64,000 nt of DNA from CAKZNE01 sp002695025. Lineage in GTDB: Bacteria > Bacteroidota > Bacteroidia > Flavobacteriales > Schleiferiaceae. The stretch's first letter is position 1. Each line of letters opens with the position of its first letter. This document shows, one piece after another, positions 17,909 through 26,395 of this stretch. The stretch covers positions 1 through 64,000 of the forward strand of contig CAJWML010000012.1 of assembly GCA_913043285.1 (NCBI GenBank), in the 5' to 3' direction. The notes below the pieces were generated by a model, which did no database searches, was not told the origin of the DNA, and saw nothing but the letters and a program-made list of their open reading frames with translations. The position numbers and the translations under genes were made by a program.

Positions 17909-18374
17909 TTTGCAGGGCGCTCATAAAGCCCATGGCAAAACTCAGTACAACGGCAATGATCTGTATGCTGATAATGGCAATGAAAACGATGCCAATGAAT
18001 TTAAAATAGGCCCGGAGGTTTTCAAACATTTCGTTGAGTTCAGCAATACTCTCATTTTTCAAGGCTTTTGAAATGGCCTTGCTGCTGTTATAGAGAAAGA
18101 GGTTGGGAAAAAAGAGTATGATCGCAAAAATAGCATAACCCACACCCATCAACCCAATGGGATAAAGATCGGTGAGGGCCTCTATTTCGGCCATAGGGCT
18201 TATGGTGCTTACAGCAATCAAAAGGAAACCTGCCAGAACCAATAAGGCGCAGGTAATAAAGCCTACAATGGCCACAAAGCTGCTCCATCCTTTTAAGGAC
18301 TTCAGCGTGCGTTTAATGGTAAGTGACGATAGGTAAAGGTTTTCAGAAACCGGAGAATCCACGGTCCTTTCCAT
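17901..18374 (-). CDS. DUF5362-like membrane protein
   Basis: The 157-residue protein shows three to four hydrophobic helices (FVAIVGFITCALLVLAGFLL; GLMGVGYAIFAIILFFPNLF; FIGIVFIAIISIQIIAVVL), separated by a charged amphipathic stretch with KALKNESIAELNEMFENLR. This architecture and the SLTIKRTLKSLKGWSSF opening fit the DUF5362 family. No enzymatic motif is visible and the role is unknown. It is convergent with ridA and divergent from lpdA. Confidence 0.78.
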   Translation of the reverse strand: MERTVDSPVSENLYLSSLTIKRTLKSLKGWSSFVAIVGFITCALLVLAGFLLIAVSTISPMAEIEALTDLYPIGLMGVGYAIFAIILFFPNLFLYNSSKAISKALKNESIAELNEMFENLRAYFKFIGIVFIAIISIQIIAVVLSFAMGFMSALQTI

Positions 18375-18435
18375 AAGCGGTTCAATCAGGTTAAGAATTT
18401 GGGCGGCAAATATAGTTTAATCTATGAGCCAATTG

Positions 18436-18467
18436 TTGCCCGACTTTAACGGAATGGCTTAAATTCG
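18436..18467 (+). promoter_or_regulatory. Likely promoter of lpdA
   Basis: TTG at 18436-18438 and TAAATTCG at 18460-18467 are 21 bases apart. The -7 box differs from TAnnTTTG at one base. The lpdA ATG follows 35 bases later. Confidence 0.5.
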
Positions 18468-18502
18468 CACATCATTCAGAACTTAACAGTAAATCAGTTT
18501 AT

Positions 18503-19891
18503 ATGAATTTTGACGTCATTGTACTTGGAAGCGGCCCCGGAGGATATGTTGCTGCTATCAGGGCGGCTCAGCTGGGCCTGAAAACAGCCATAGTAGAGCG
18601 TGAAAGCCTGGGAGGAATATGTTTGAACTGGGGGTGTATACCCACCAAAGCGCTTCTTAAGAGTGCCAACGTTTTTGAATACATCAATCATGCTGAAGAC
18701 TACGGTATTAAGGTAGATAAGGCTGAAAAGGATTTTGGGGCTATGGTAAAGCGCAGTCGCGGTGTGGCCGAAGGTATGAGCAAAGGCGTACAGTTCCTGA
18801 TGAAAAAGAACAAGATCGAAGTGATCATGGGAGAAGGAACGGTTAAAACCGGCAAGAAAATAGCCGTAAAGGACGATAAAGGAGAGACCAAGGAATATTC
18901 CGCCAAGCATATCATCATTGCCACGGGTGCCCGCAGCCGTGAATTACCTAACCTGAAACAGGACGGTAAGAAGATAATCGGCTATCGCCAGGCCATGAAC
19001 CTGGACAAGCAACCTAAAAAAATGGTAGTAGTGGGAAGTGGTGCCATTGGGGTGGAGTTTGCCTATTTCTACAGCACTATAGGCACGGAAGTTACCATCG
19101 TGGAATACCTCCCCAACGTGGTTCCGGTAGAGGATGAAGAAGTATCCAAACAATTGGAGCGCACCTTTAAAAAGGCCGGGATAAAGATCATGACCTCTAG
19201 CGAGGTTACCAAGGTTGATTCCTCCGGTTCCGGTTGTAAAGTTACTGTGAAGACCAAGAAAGGTGAGGAAACCCTGGAGTGCGATGTAGTACTTTCCGCA
19301 GTAGGTGTTCAGGCCAACATCGAGAATATCGGGCTTGAAGAAGTAGGCATCAAAACTGAAAAGGGTAAGATCGTTGTGGACGAGTATTACAAGACCAACA
19401 AAGAAGGCTATTACGCCATTGGTGATTGCGTACCCGGTCAGGCCCTGGCACACGTAGCTTCTGCCGAAGGAATTATCTGTGTGGAAAAAATAGCCGGACA
19501 TCATCCGCAACCGTTGGATTATAACAATATTCCCGGCTGTACCTATTGCTCTCCTGAAATTGCCTCTGTAGGATATACTGAGCAGCAGGCTAAAGATGCC
19601 GGCTATGATATTAAAGTCGGCAAGTTTCCGTTCTCTGCCTCCGGTAAAGCCAGTGCTGCCGGGCACAAGGACGGTTTTGTGAAGGTGATATTTGACGCCA
19701 AATACGGAGAATTCCTGGGTTGCCACATGATCGGTGCCAACGTTACCGAAATGATCGCTGAGGCTGTGGTAGCGCGTAAGCTGGAAACTACCGGCATGGA
19801 GATCGTTAAATCGGTTCACCCACACCCCACTATGAGCGAGGCCATTATGGAAGCCTCTGCTGCAGCTTATGATGAAGTGATCCACTTATAA
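18503..19891 (+). CDS. lpdA: Dihydrolipoyl dehydrogenase
   Basis: The 462-residue flavoenzyme reoxidises lipoamide in pyruvate and 2-oxoglutarate dehydrogenase complexes, and NAD+ is the acceptor. It has the FAD-binding GSGPGGY (residues 9-15), the redox-active disulfide CLNWGC (Cys40, Cys45), a second nucleotide-binding VGSGAIGVEFA, AIGDCVPG, and the catalytic HPHPTMSEA near the C-terminus. Length and order are normal. No E1 or E2 gene is adjacent. A strong terminator hairpin follows the stop, so it is a single-gene unit. Confidence 0.94.
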   Translation: MNFDVIVLGSGPGGYVAAIRAAQLGLKTAIVERESLGGICLNWGCIPTKALLKSANVFEYINHAEDYGIKVDKAEKDFGAMVKRSRGVAEGMSKGVQFLMKKNKIEVIMGEGTVKTGKKIAVKDDKGETKEYSAKHIIIATGARSRELPNLKQDGKKIIGYRQAMNLDKQPKKMVVVGSGAIGVEFAYFYSTIGTEVTIVEYLPNVVPVEDEEVSKQLERTFKKAGIKIMTSSEVTKVDSSGSGCKVTVKTKKGEETLECDVVLSAVGVQANIENIGLEEVGIKTEKGKIVVDEYYKTNKEGYYAIGDCVPGQALAHVASAEGIICVEKIAGHHPQPLDYNNIPGCTYCSPEIASVGYTEQQAKDAGYDIKVGKFPFSASGKASAAGHKDGFVKVIFDAKYGEFLGCHMIGANVTEMIAEAVVARKLETTGMEIVKSVHPHPTMSEAIMEASAAAYDEVIHL

Positions 19892-19910
19892 GGATATAAG
19901 CTTATTGGGA

Positions 19911-19936
19911 AAGCCCTGCCTTGGCAGGGCTTTTTT
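19911..19936 (+). terminator. Intrinsic terminator of lpdA
   Basis: AAGCCCTGCC and GGCAGGGCTT form a long GC-rich stem with a very small loop, and six Ts follow. It lies 20 bases after the lpdA stop. Confidence 0.88.
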
Positions 19937-19987
19937 ATAATACGGAAAGAGGTACTCTTTCGTTTGTTATTTAAAGATTTTGATAGA

Positions 19988-21121
19988 ATGAGGTGGTTGT
20001 GCTTCAGTTGGATGATGATAGGAGCTTTGCTGGTCCGTGCCCAGGAGGATAGTGCCGTTTTTATGGAAGTGCATTTTGAACTGGATTCCTACAGCCTGGC
20101 CAAGAGTGAAAGGCAGCGTGTAGACAGTGTTTTACAGTTAGCCCCTTCCAATGTGCTGAAGGCTGTGGAAATTTACGGGCACACGGATAGCCTGGCCGGC
20201 ATAGACTATAATCGTAAACTCTCTAAAAGAAGAGTGCAGAGTGTACTGCAATACCTGGTTCTTAAAGGAGTAGAGCCACTTAAGGTTAAAACCGATTACT
20301 ACGGGGAGGAAAAACCCAAATATGACAACGGCCCTAAGGAGCGGCCCAAGAACCGCAGGGTGGAACTGTACCTGGTTATTGATCCTTCCCTGTTGCCTCC
20401 ACCGGAGCAAAAGCTTACCGACCTGGAATTTAAAAAGGGCGATAAGGTTCGCATTCCCAACCTCAATTTTGTAGGGAACCAGCCCATTCCCGTGTGGGAG
20501 AGCTTCCCGGTGCTGGAGCAATTGCTGGAGGTAATGATGGTATATCCTGAACTGGAAATAGAGTTGCACGGCCATGTATGCTGCGGAGATGATTATGAAC
20601 TGTCATTACAGCGGGCCCTGATGGTGTACAACTTTTTAAAGGTAAACGGCATTGCTAAAAGCCGTATGAGCTATAAAGGTTTCAGTAATACCAAACCTCT
20701 TTTCCCGGAGAAGACAGACCGGGAAAAAGCCCTGAATCGCAGGGTGGAAATTTTGGTGGTAAACAACAGCGGTAAAAAGGAGGAAGTAAAAGACCTTATC
20801 GCTAAGATAGATGTGGAAGCCCGCGTGCTCAACCTTAAATTCTTTCCGCAAAAAGGGCGTCTTTACCCCAGTGGTGATTTTATGCTGGGACTGATCACGG
20901 ATATGATGCGTGAATCAGAGGGATTGTTTTATGAATTTGTGATATTTGACAACATCAATAACAACCGGCTTACCCAAACCAGAGCCAATGCTCTGGAAAG
21001 GGCCATTTCAGACAACAAAGTGAAAAAAGCCATTTTTAAAGTACGCAGTATGTCTGCACCAGGGGGTATGCCGGTTTCGGAGAATGACAACTATGTGTTC
21101 CTTAAAATAAGCCAGAGCTGA
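19988..21121 (+). CDS. OmpA-family protein with two OmpA-like domains
   Basis: The 377-residue exported protein (signal peptide MRWLCFSWMMIGALLVRAQ, start at the ATG at 19988) has two OmpA C-terminal-like domains. The first has VEIYGHTDSLAGIDYN and LSKRRVQSVLQYL (about residues 22-125). The second has LEIELHGHVCCGDDYELSLQRA and DREKALNRRVEILVV (about 170-255), and a third related strand set may lie near the end (TRANALERAI). These domains bind peptidoglycan. A beta-barrel is missing, so this is a periplasmic protein. The stop shares a base with the next ATG. Confidence 0.83.
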   Translation: MRWLCFSWMMIGALLVRAQEDSAVFMEVHFELDSYSLAKSERQRVDSVLQLAPSNVLKAVEIYGHTDSLAGIDYNRKLSKRRVQSVLQYLVLKGVEPLKVKTDYYGEEKPKYDNGPKERPKNRRVELYLVIDPSLLPPPEQKLTDLEFKKGDKVRIPNLNFVGNQPIPVWESFPVLEQLLEVMMVYPELEIELHGHVCCGDDYELSLQRALMVYNFLKVNGIAKSRMSYKGFSNTKPLFPEKTDREKALNRRVEILVVNNSGKKEEVKDLIAKIDVEARVLNLKFFPQKGRLYPSGDFMLGLITDMMRESEGLFYEFVIFDNINNNRLTQTRANALERAISDNKVKKAIFKVRSMSAPGGMPVSENDNYVFLKISQS

Positions 21122-21573
21122 TGCCGTACGAAAGTTATTTCATGATAGATGTGCCTTCCATGCTTAAAAGACTGGAATCCGATACCCAACCTCAATGGGG
21201 GAGCATGACGGCCTATGAAATGCTGGATCACCTGCGAAAGGGGGTGGATATCTGTGTGCTGCAGCTTCCCTCGGAAATAATTACTCCCCAGGAAATGTTG
21301 CCCAAATACAAAGACTTCCTGATGAGTGATAAACCCTTCAGGCCGGGAAGCGCCAAACCTCCGGTTTTTGATGAGGTAGCTGCTTTAGAAGGTGATCTGG
21401 AAATGTTGAAAGTCAACCTTATGAAATCATTGGTCAATATGATGGTGCACTTTGAAAAGTACCCGGACCACAGGGCTGTACATGCGTATTTTGGCGAACT
21501 CAACACCCAGGAATGGTTGCAAATGCATTATAAGCACATACAGCATCATTTTACACAATTCGGTTTAACTTAG
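21121..21573 (+). CDS. DUF1569 / DinB-like protein
   Basis: The 150-residue cytoplasmic protein matches the DUF1569 group of the DinB four-helix superfamily: WGSMTAYEMLDHLRKGVD early, then HAYFGELNTQEWLQMHYKH and HHFTQFGL at the end. Histidines in these two segments are placed as in metal-binding DinB proteins. Many relatives act as thiol-linked transferases, but no activity is established for DUF1569. It overlaps the OmpA-like gene by one base and is followed by the patatin gene after four bases, so the three are co-transcribed. Confidence 0.83.
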   Translation: MPYESYFMIDVPSMLKRLESDTQPQWGSMTAYEMLDHLRKGVDICVLQLPSEIITPQEMLPKYKDFLMSDKPFRPGSAKPPVFDEVAALEGDLEMLKVNLMKSLVNMMVHFEKYPDHRAVHAYFGELNTQEWLQMHYKHIQHHFTQFGLT

Positions 21574-21577
21574 GCCA

Positions 21578-23830
21578 ATGTTTACACAGATCGGACGTTG
21601 GATAAAAGAAGCCTGGTACTTTCTCCCGTCCTTTTTCCCTGTTCAGCTTTTTCTCTTACACCTTCGCAGGAGTCATATACTGATGATCTTCTGGCTGTTG
21701 CTCTTCCTTTTTGTGAATCGTGCCCTGGGTGTAAATTACGGCTTCCCTTACTTATTTCTTACCCCTGAATACCTGGATAAGGTCAACTTTCTCAGTTATT
21801 TCCTGGTAGGGCTTACGGCCGGCCTGTTTGTGATGAGCTACCACATCAGTAGCTATATTTACTACAGCTACCGTTATACGTTCCTGGCTACTCTTTCCCG
21901 CCCTTTGTGGAAGTTCTGCATCAATAATTCGGTGATACCGCTATTGTTTTTCACCACTTATTTGTACCAAACGGTAAACATACTCCTTCATGAAGGATAC
22001 AGCACACTGACCATATTGGTAAACATTTCAGGCTTGCTGTCAGGTGCTATGATCATTATCTCCCTGATGTTTACTTACTTTTTCTCTACCATTCGCACCC
22101 TGGAGTTACCCGATGAAAAAGGTAAGGAGCGGGGCTCCATCAAACCTTTAAAGGGAATTGTAAAGAAAGATAAGGAGTTGAGGGAAAGCGTTCTTGAAAA
22201 CCAGTCGGTGGTCAACCACTACCTCAAAAACCCTTTCCAGGTGAAACTGGCCCGGGGGGCTACCCACTACCAGCACGAAAAGCTACTGGAAACCATTCAG
22301 CAACATCATGTGTCTGCCTCGGCTCTTTTTATTCTTTTGATCCTACTGGTTATAGGACTGAGTATGGTGAGTGGTAACCGGCCCTTCATGATACCAGCCG
22401 GAGCTACCATATTCCTCATCTTTTCGCTTTATCTGATGATCACCGGGGCATTTTACTCACGCCTTAAAACGTGGACCCTCACGATAGGTATAGTGGGCTT
22501 GCTCATCCTGAATTATCTTTCTGGCCTGCCTCCGTTCCGCACACTCAATTATGCCTATGGAATGGATTATACGGTGGAACCGGCTCATTACAATTACGAC
22601 AACCTTTCCGTGTTTACCACCGATTCCATTATTCAGTACGATCGTGAAAAAGCCTTGAATTCGCTGAAGAAATGGAGAAGCAAGTTCAGCCGCTTTAAAA
22701 AACCCAAACTGATTATCCTTAACGTAAGTGGCGGAGGCATGCGCAGCACGCTTTGGACTATGCGGGTGCTACAGGAGGCAGACAGTATAACAGGGGGAGA
22801 TCTGTTCAGACATTCACATCTGATAACCGGTTCCTCCGGAGGCATGTTGGGAGCTGCCTATTTCCGGGAGCTGAAATACCGCTACACCAATAAACTCATT
22901 GATAAGTCTCCCTACCATCAGGATTTTCTCTTTAATACCGCCAAGGATGCTTTAAACCCGGTGGCTTTTACCCTGGCTGTAAACGACCTTTTCTTCAGGT
23001 TCCGCAAGGTGGAGTATGCCGGGCATACTTACCCGATGGACCGTGGTTACGCTTTTGACAGGAAGTTCAGCAAGAACACCGGTGGTGTTCTGGATAAAAG
23101 CTTGGGGCAATATAAGCAGCTGGAAATGGAGTCAGAGATGCCCACCATGATATTGGGCCCCACCATCATCGGGGACGGCCGCAAGCTGCTGATGTCATCA
23201 CAGAATTTTTCGTTCTTAACGTATACCACCCCTTTTGAAGGTACGCGTAAAGTAAGGGAGTACGATGCCGTGGAATACCAACGTTTGTTTGCCGGACAAA
23301 GTCCTGATAACCTGAGTTTTCTTACGGCATTGCGGCTCAGTGCATCGTTTCCGTATATCACTCCGCTGGTGAACCTGCCCTCAGAGCCTTCCATTGAATT
23401 GATCGATGCGGGGGTGAGGGATAATGAAGGCATGGAGTTAGCCCTGCGTTATCTTTATGAATTCAGGGACTGGATACGTAACAATACCGATGGCGTTGCT
23501 ATAGTGCAGATCAAGGCCAACCGTCCGGATGAGATACCCATTAGTGATGAAGGGCAAACCAAACTGGACCAATTGGTGCAACCGATCAACGGTGTGGTGA
23601 AAAGCTTTCATAACCTGCAGATATACAATAAATCACTCCTGATGCAATGGAGTGAGGAACTGCTCCCATTTACGGTAGATGTAGTGCGTTTTTCGCTTTT
23701 TGAGAAAAAGGATGAGGTATCCCTGAGCTGGCACCTTACCGAAAATGAAAAGCGCAGCATCATTAGCACATTGGAAAATGAAACCAATCAGGCAGCACTT
23801 AAGGAAGTAAGAGAGTTGCTTAAAATGTGA
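21578..23830 (+). CDS. Patatin-like phospholipase with N-terminal membrane region
   Basis: The 750-residue protein joins about 330 residues with roughly six to seven predicted membrane helices to a patatin-type lipase domain. The lipase part shows the oxyanion-hole motif SGGGMRS, the nucleophile elbow ITGSSGGMLG (Ser within G-S-S-G) and the catalytic aspartate in IDAGVRDNEG near residue 612. Patatins hydrolyse acyl groups from membrane phospholipids using a Ser-Asp dyad. The membrane part would hold the enzyme at its substrate. A cytoplasmic linker with KGKERGSIKPLKGIVKKDKE is present between helices. Substrate and role are unknown. Confidence 0.85.
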   Translation: MFTQIGRWIKEAWYFLPSFFPVQLFLLHLRRSHILMIFWLLLFLFVNRALGVNYGFPYLFLTPEYLDKVNFLSYFLVGLTAGLFVMSYHISSYIYYSYRYTFLATLSRPLWKFCINNSVIPLLFFTTYLYQTVNILLHEGYSTLTILVNISGLLSGAMIIISLMFTYFFSTIRTLELPDEKGKERGSIKPLKGIVKKDKELRESVLENQSVVNHYLKNPFQVKLARGATHYQHEKLLETIQQHHVSASALFILLILLVIGLSMVSGNRPFMIPAGATIFLIFSLYLMITGAFYSRLKTWTLTIGIVGLLILNYLSGLPPFRTLNYAYGMDYTVEPAHYNYDNLSVFTTDSIIQYDREKALNSLKKWRSKFSRFKKPKLIILNVSGGGMRSTLWTMRVLQEADSITGGDLFRHSHLITGSSGGMLGAAYFRELKYRYTNKLIDKSPYHQDFLFNTAKDALNPVAFTLAVNDLFFRFRKVEYAGHTYPMDRGYAFDRKFSKNTGGVLDKSLGQYKQLEMESEMPTMILGPTIIGDGRKLLMSSQNFSFLTYTTPFEGTRKVREYDAVEYQRLFAGQSPDNLSFLTALRLSASFPYITPLVNLPSEPSIELIDAGVRDNEGMELALRYLYEFRDWIRNNTDGVAIVQIKANRPDEIPISDEGQTKLDQLVQPINGVVKSFHNLQIYNKSLLMQWSEELLPFTVDVVRFSLFEKKDEVSLSWHLTENEKRSIISTLENETNQAALKEVRELLKM

Positions 23831-23832
23831 AA

Positions 23833-23864
23833 AGCCGGCTCCCATTTAAAATGAGACTCCGGCT
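23833..23864 (-). terminator. Probable terminator of the first FAS1 gene
   Basis: AGCCGG and CCGGCT arms flank an imperfect inner stem. Read on the minus strand the hairpin is followed by TTTT. It lies just beyond the FAS1 stop and may also end the opposing patatin transcript, though no T run is seen on that side. Confidence 0.5.
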
Positions 23865-23891
23865 CTTCAACCAACCAAACAAAACTATTTC

Positions 23892-25052
23892 TTATTGTTC
23901 CTGTACTTCTGTAATAGTATATACGGAACCATTCACACTTTGGGTTGACTCGCTGTCCAAAATAAATTTATTTCCATCAGCATCAGTCAGTACCAGGTTA
24001 CCCTGAGTGTTAGAGCTTACATCAAAGGAGATACCGCTACGGCTGGTAATGGAACCTTTACTGATCATCGCGTTCTTATCCAGATTTCCGCTGAATATAA
24101 AAGAATTCATCAGCTTGGTATTATCGTCCTTGTCCATTACCGAAAGGATCTGAGCCAAATTGATATTCAGGGCAATGAGGTCATCAATTTTAAGATCAGC
24201 CATAAGATCAGCTAAAACGGATACACCAAAGTTGGAAAGAAGAGTGGTTTTCTGACCATTGTCCAGAAGGTTTTCCAGGGCTTGCACATCCAGGATATTG
24301 CTGATATGAAGGCTCAACATGGCTTCTACTTCTTCCTTATTACCGGCCATAATAGTATTTACCTCATTTTTATTTTCCAGCATGGCTTTTACGCTGGCAT
24401 CGGCATTGGCCATAAAGTTTACCATATAAGTACTTTCCTCTCTATCACCTTCTTCCATGTTTTCAAAGGTAGATTGAGCTTCAAGGATGCCGTTAATTTC
24501 AATCACGGAACCGTTTTGAGCACTGATAGTAACGTTACTGACTGAAGAAGCACCGTTTTCATCATTACCATTGAAAACCAAACGGGCGTTATTTTCATTA
24601 ACGATCAGAACGTCTAAGTGAGATCCATTGTCTGACTCAGCGTTGGTTTCTTCAAAATCATTGTTAAAATCGGACACGGTGAATTTTCCGGTGAGTGCGT
24701 GATACAGAATGAGGTTGGCAAAACGTTCATCACCCATTTGCGATTTCAGTTCTGCTACGGAAGAAACATTCATTTTAGCAAACAGCTTTTCAAAAGCACT
24801 GTTGTTGGCGGCAAAAAGCGTAATGTTTGCATTGGCATCAGCAAAAAAAGCGGAATGTCCGGATTCTTCTACAGCTTCATTCATGTGACTGTATCTGGCC
24901 TCTTCTTCCAGGACTCCTTTTACCGTTGTACTTTTAGGAGTAACGTTGGGATTGGTGGAGTTGTCATTGTCATTGTCTTTGTTGCAACTTGCCAGGAAAA
25001 TTACGGCACCAGCCAATAGAGATTTTCCAAAATTTTTTGATAGCGACTTCAT
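23892..25052 (-). CDS. FAS1 (fasciclin) lipoprotein, diverged copy
   Basis: The 386-residue product has a signal with lipobox FLASC followed by an Asn/Asp-rich linker. The first FAS1 domain (about residues 40-195) has NANITLFAANNSAFEKLFAK and LILYHALTGKF. The following region (about 200-385) has only parts of a second FAS1 fold and ends with a VNGSVYTITEV strand that matches the usual FAS1 end. FAS1 domains mediate adhesion and protein contacts outside the cell. A paralogue lies immediately upstream, suggesting gene duplication. Confidence 0.85.
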   Translation of the reverse strand: MKSLSKNFGKSLLAGAVIFLASCNKDNDNDNSTNPNVTPKSTTVKGVLEEEARYSHMNEAVEESGHSAFFADANANITLFAANNSAFEKLFAKMNVSSVAELKSQMGDERFANLILYHALTGKFTVSDFNNDFEETNAESDNGSHLDVLIVNENNARLVFNGNDENGASSVSNVTISAQNGSVIEINGILEAQSTFENMEEGDREESTYMVNFMANADASVKAMLENKNEVNTIMAGNKEEVEAMLSLHISNILDVQALENLLDNGQKTTLLSNFGVSVLADLMADLKIDDLIALNINLAQILSVMDKDDNTKLMNSFIFSGNLDKNAMISKGSITSRSGISFDVSSNTQGNLVLTDADGNKFILDSESTQSVNGSVYTITEVQEQ

Positions 25053-25218
25053 AAATTTTGTTTTTGTTAGTAAAATCTGTCTTTATCTACGCAGCACAAG
25101 GGGGTTTAGTTCACTAAATAGTACAAGAATTATTTAACCTTTTGTTAAACAGTTATTTACATTTCAAATAATTTTATAATCCTTTGCTATTCATGCAGGC
25201 TATAGCAGGGTAATGGAA

Positions 25219-25248
25219 TAAAAAAAGCCCCGGCTTGGCGAGGGCTTT
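25219..25248 (-). terminator. Terminator of the second FAS1 gene
   Basis: On the minus strand AAGCCC and GGGCTT close a GC-rich hairpin and seven Ts follow. It is about 28 bases past the FAS1 stop. Confidence 0.75.
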
Positions 25249-25276
25249 ATATCGTTCTTTCCTGCATCAGGATAGC

Positions 25277-26263
25277 TTAATCATCCTGCAATACGGTGGT
25301 TATAGTGTTAATAGTACCGTTAAGAGCAGTTATATCACGAAAAACGATGTTGGCCTGGTTACCCTGCCCATCGGTTATAGTAATGTTACCACCCGCATTG
25401 GTGATGGATTGACTCTCTCCATTCAGGCGGGTAGGATAGGTTCCGGTGCTAAGATCATCCGTACGCTTATAACCTAGTATTACGTGATAGTCCAGTAGAT
25501 CCTGAAGACCCTGTGTGCCAAAGGCTATTACCATATCATCCACGCTCGAAATAGTGGAGCTGCCCGCAAAAAAGCTGTTGAAGGCCGTATTGTTGGGTGC
25601 CATTACGGTAAAATTACTTTGTTCCTGGTTAAGCACCGCAAGAATATCACCGGATGCTTTCGCAGAGGCCTCGGCCAGTATGCTGAAGTCATTATTCACA
25701 GCCAGCAAACCGGAGATGGTCATGGGTTGTAAAACTCCGGTAGTCTTATGGATCACACCGTTGGAAGCCTCTATATCCGGAGTGGTTACAAGAGCTCCAT
25801 TGGAACCGTTTACCGTAACGCTACCGGTAGTATTAATGAAAACATCCATAGCGTCACCTTCACTGTTGGTAGCTTTGGTTTTGGAGTAACCCTTGCTAAG
25901 TTCTTCAGCAGTAAACTTACCCTCCAGAATATGGTAGCTCAACATTTGCTTCACCGCAGCTTCACCACGCACACTGATCATTCCATCAATATCATTGAAG
26001 CTTAGGTCGGTGAGATAGGCTTTAAAAACGGTATTGCTAGGTGCAAATACGGTGATCTGGGCACCACCACTTAGGGTGCCACCCAAGCCTACTTTTTCGG
26101 CTGCCTCCGCAAAAAGGCTCAGGTCCTCATCGGCCTTCATTACGGCCAGGGCATTTCCCGGCCCGGTGTTTTTATTATCATCATCGTCTTTTGAACATCC
26201 ACTGGTCAACAGCATTGCTCCCGTTGCCAGAGCTAAACTCAGGTTTAGCATTATCTTTTTCAT
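25277..26263 (-). CDS. FAS1 (fasciclin) lipoprotein with two domains
   Basis: The 328-residue product has a lipoprotein signal (lipobox LLTSGC) followed by SKDDDDNKN. Two complete FAS1 domains follow (about 40-185 and 190-328), each with an H2-type NTAF motif (SNTVFKAYL; NNTAFNSFF) and a LSYHILEGKF or LDYHVILGYK segment. The second ends NGTINTITTVLQ. The protein should sit on the outer membrane and take part in adhesion. The gap of 224 bases to the next FAS1 gene contains its terminator, so both are transcribed separately. Confidence 0.92.
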   Translation of the reverse strand: MKKIMLNLSLALATGAMLLTSGCSKDDDDNKNTGPGNALAVMKADEDLSLFAEAAEKVGLGGTLSGGAQITVFAPSNTVFKAYLTDLSFNDIDGMISVRGEAAVKQMLSYHILEGKFTAEELSKGYSKTKATNSEGDAMDVFINTTGSVTVNGSNGALVTTPDIEASNGVIHKTTGVLQPMTISGLLAVNNDFSILAEASAKASGDILAVLNQEQSNFTVMAPNNTAFNSFFAGSSTISSVDDMVIAFGTQGLQDLLDYHVILGYKRTDDLSTGTYPTRLNGESQSITNAGGNITITDGQGNQANIVFRDITALNGTINTITTVLQDD

Positions 26264-26395
26264 ACGTATTATTTTTGGTTATGAATCCTTTAATCAAATA
26301 CACAAATGAGCCTAATTGTTCATAGTGCTCATATTAACTGACGCGAAATTACCTCTTACAGTTGGGTAGTCCTAAACTTTAACGAACTTTCACCC

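Noticed and set aside
18944..19885. A 313-codon open frame on the minus strand opposite lpdA
   Set aside because: lpdA has complete family motifs over this region; the antisense frame gives His/Phe/Gly-rich sequence without any motif, a typical shadow.
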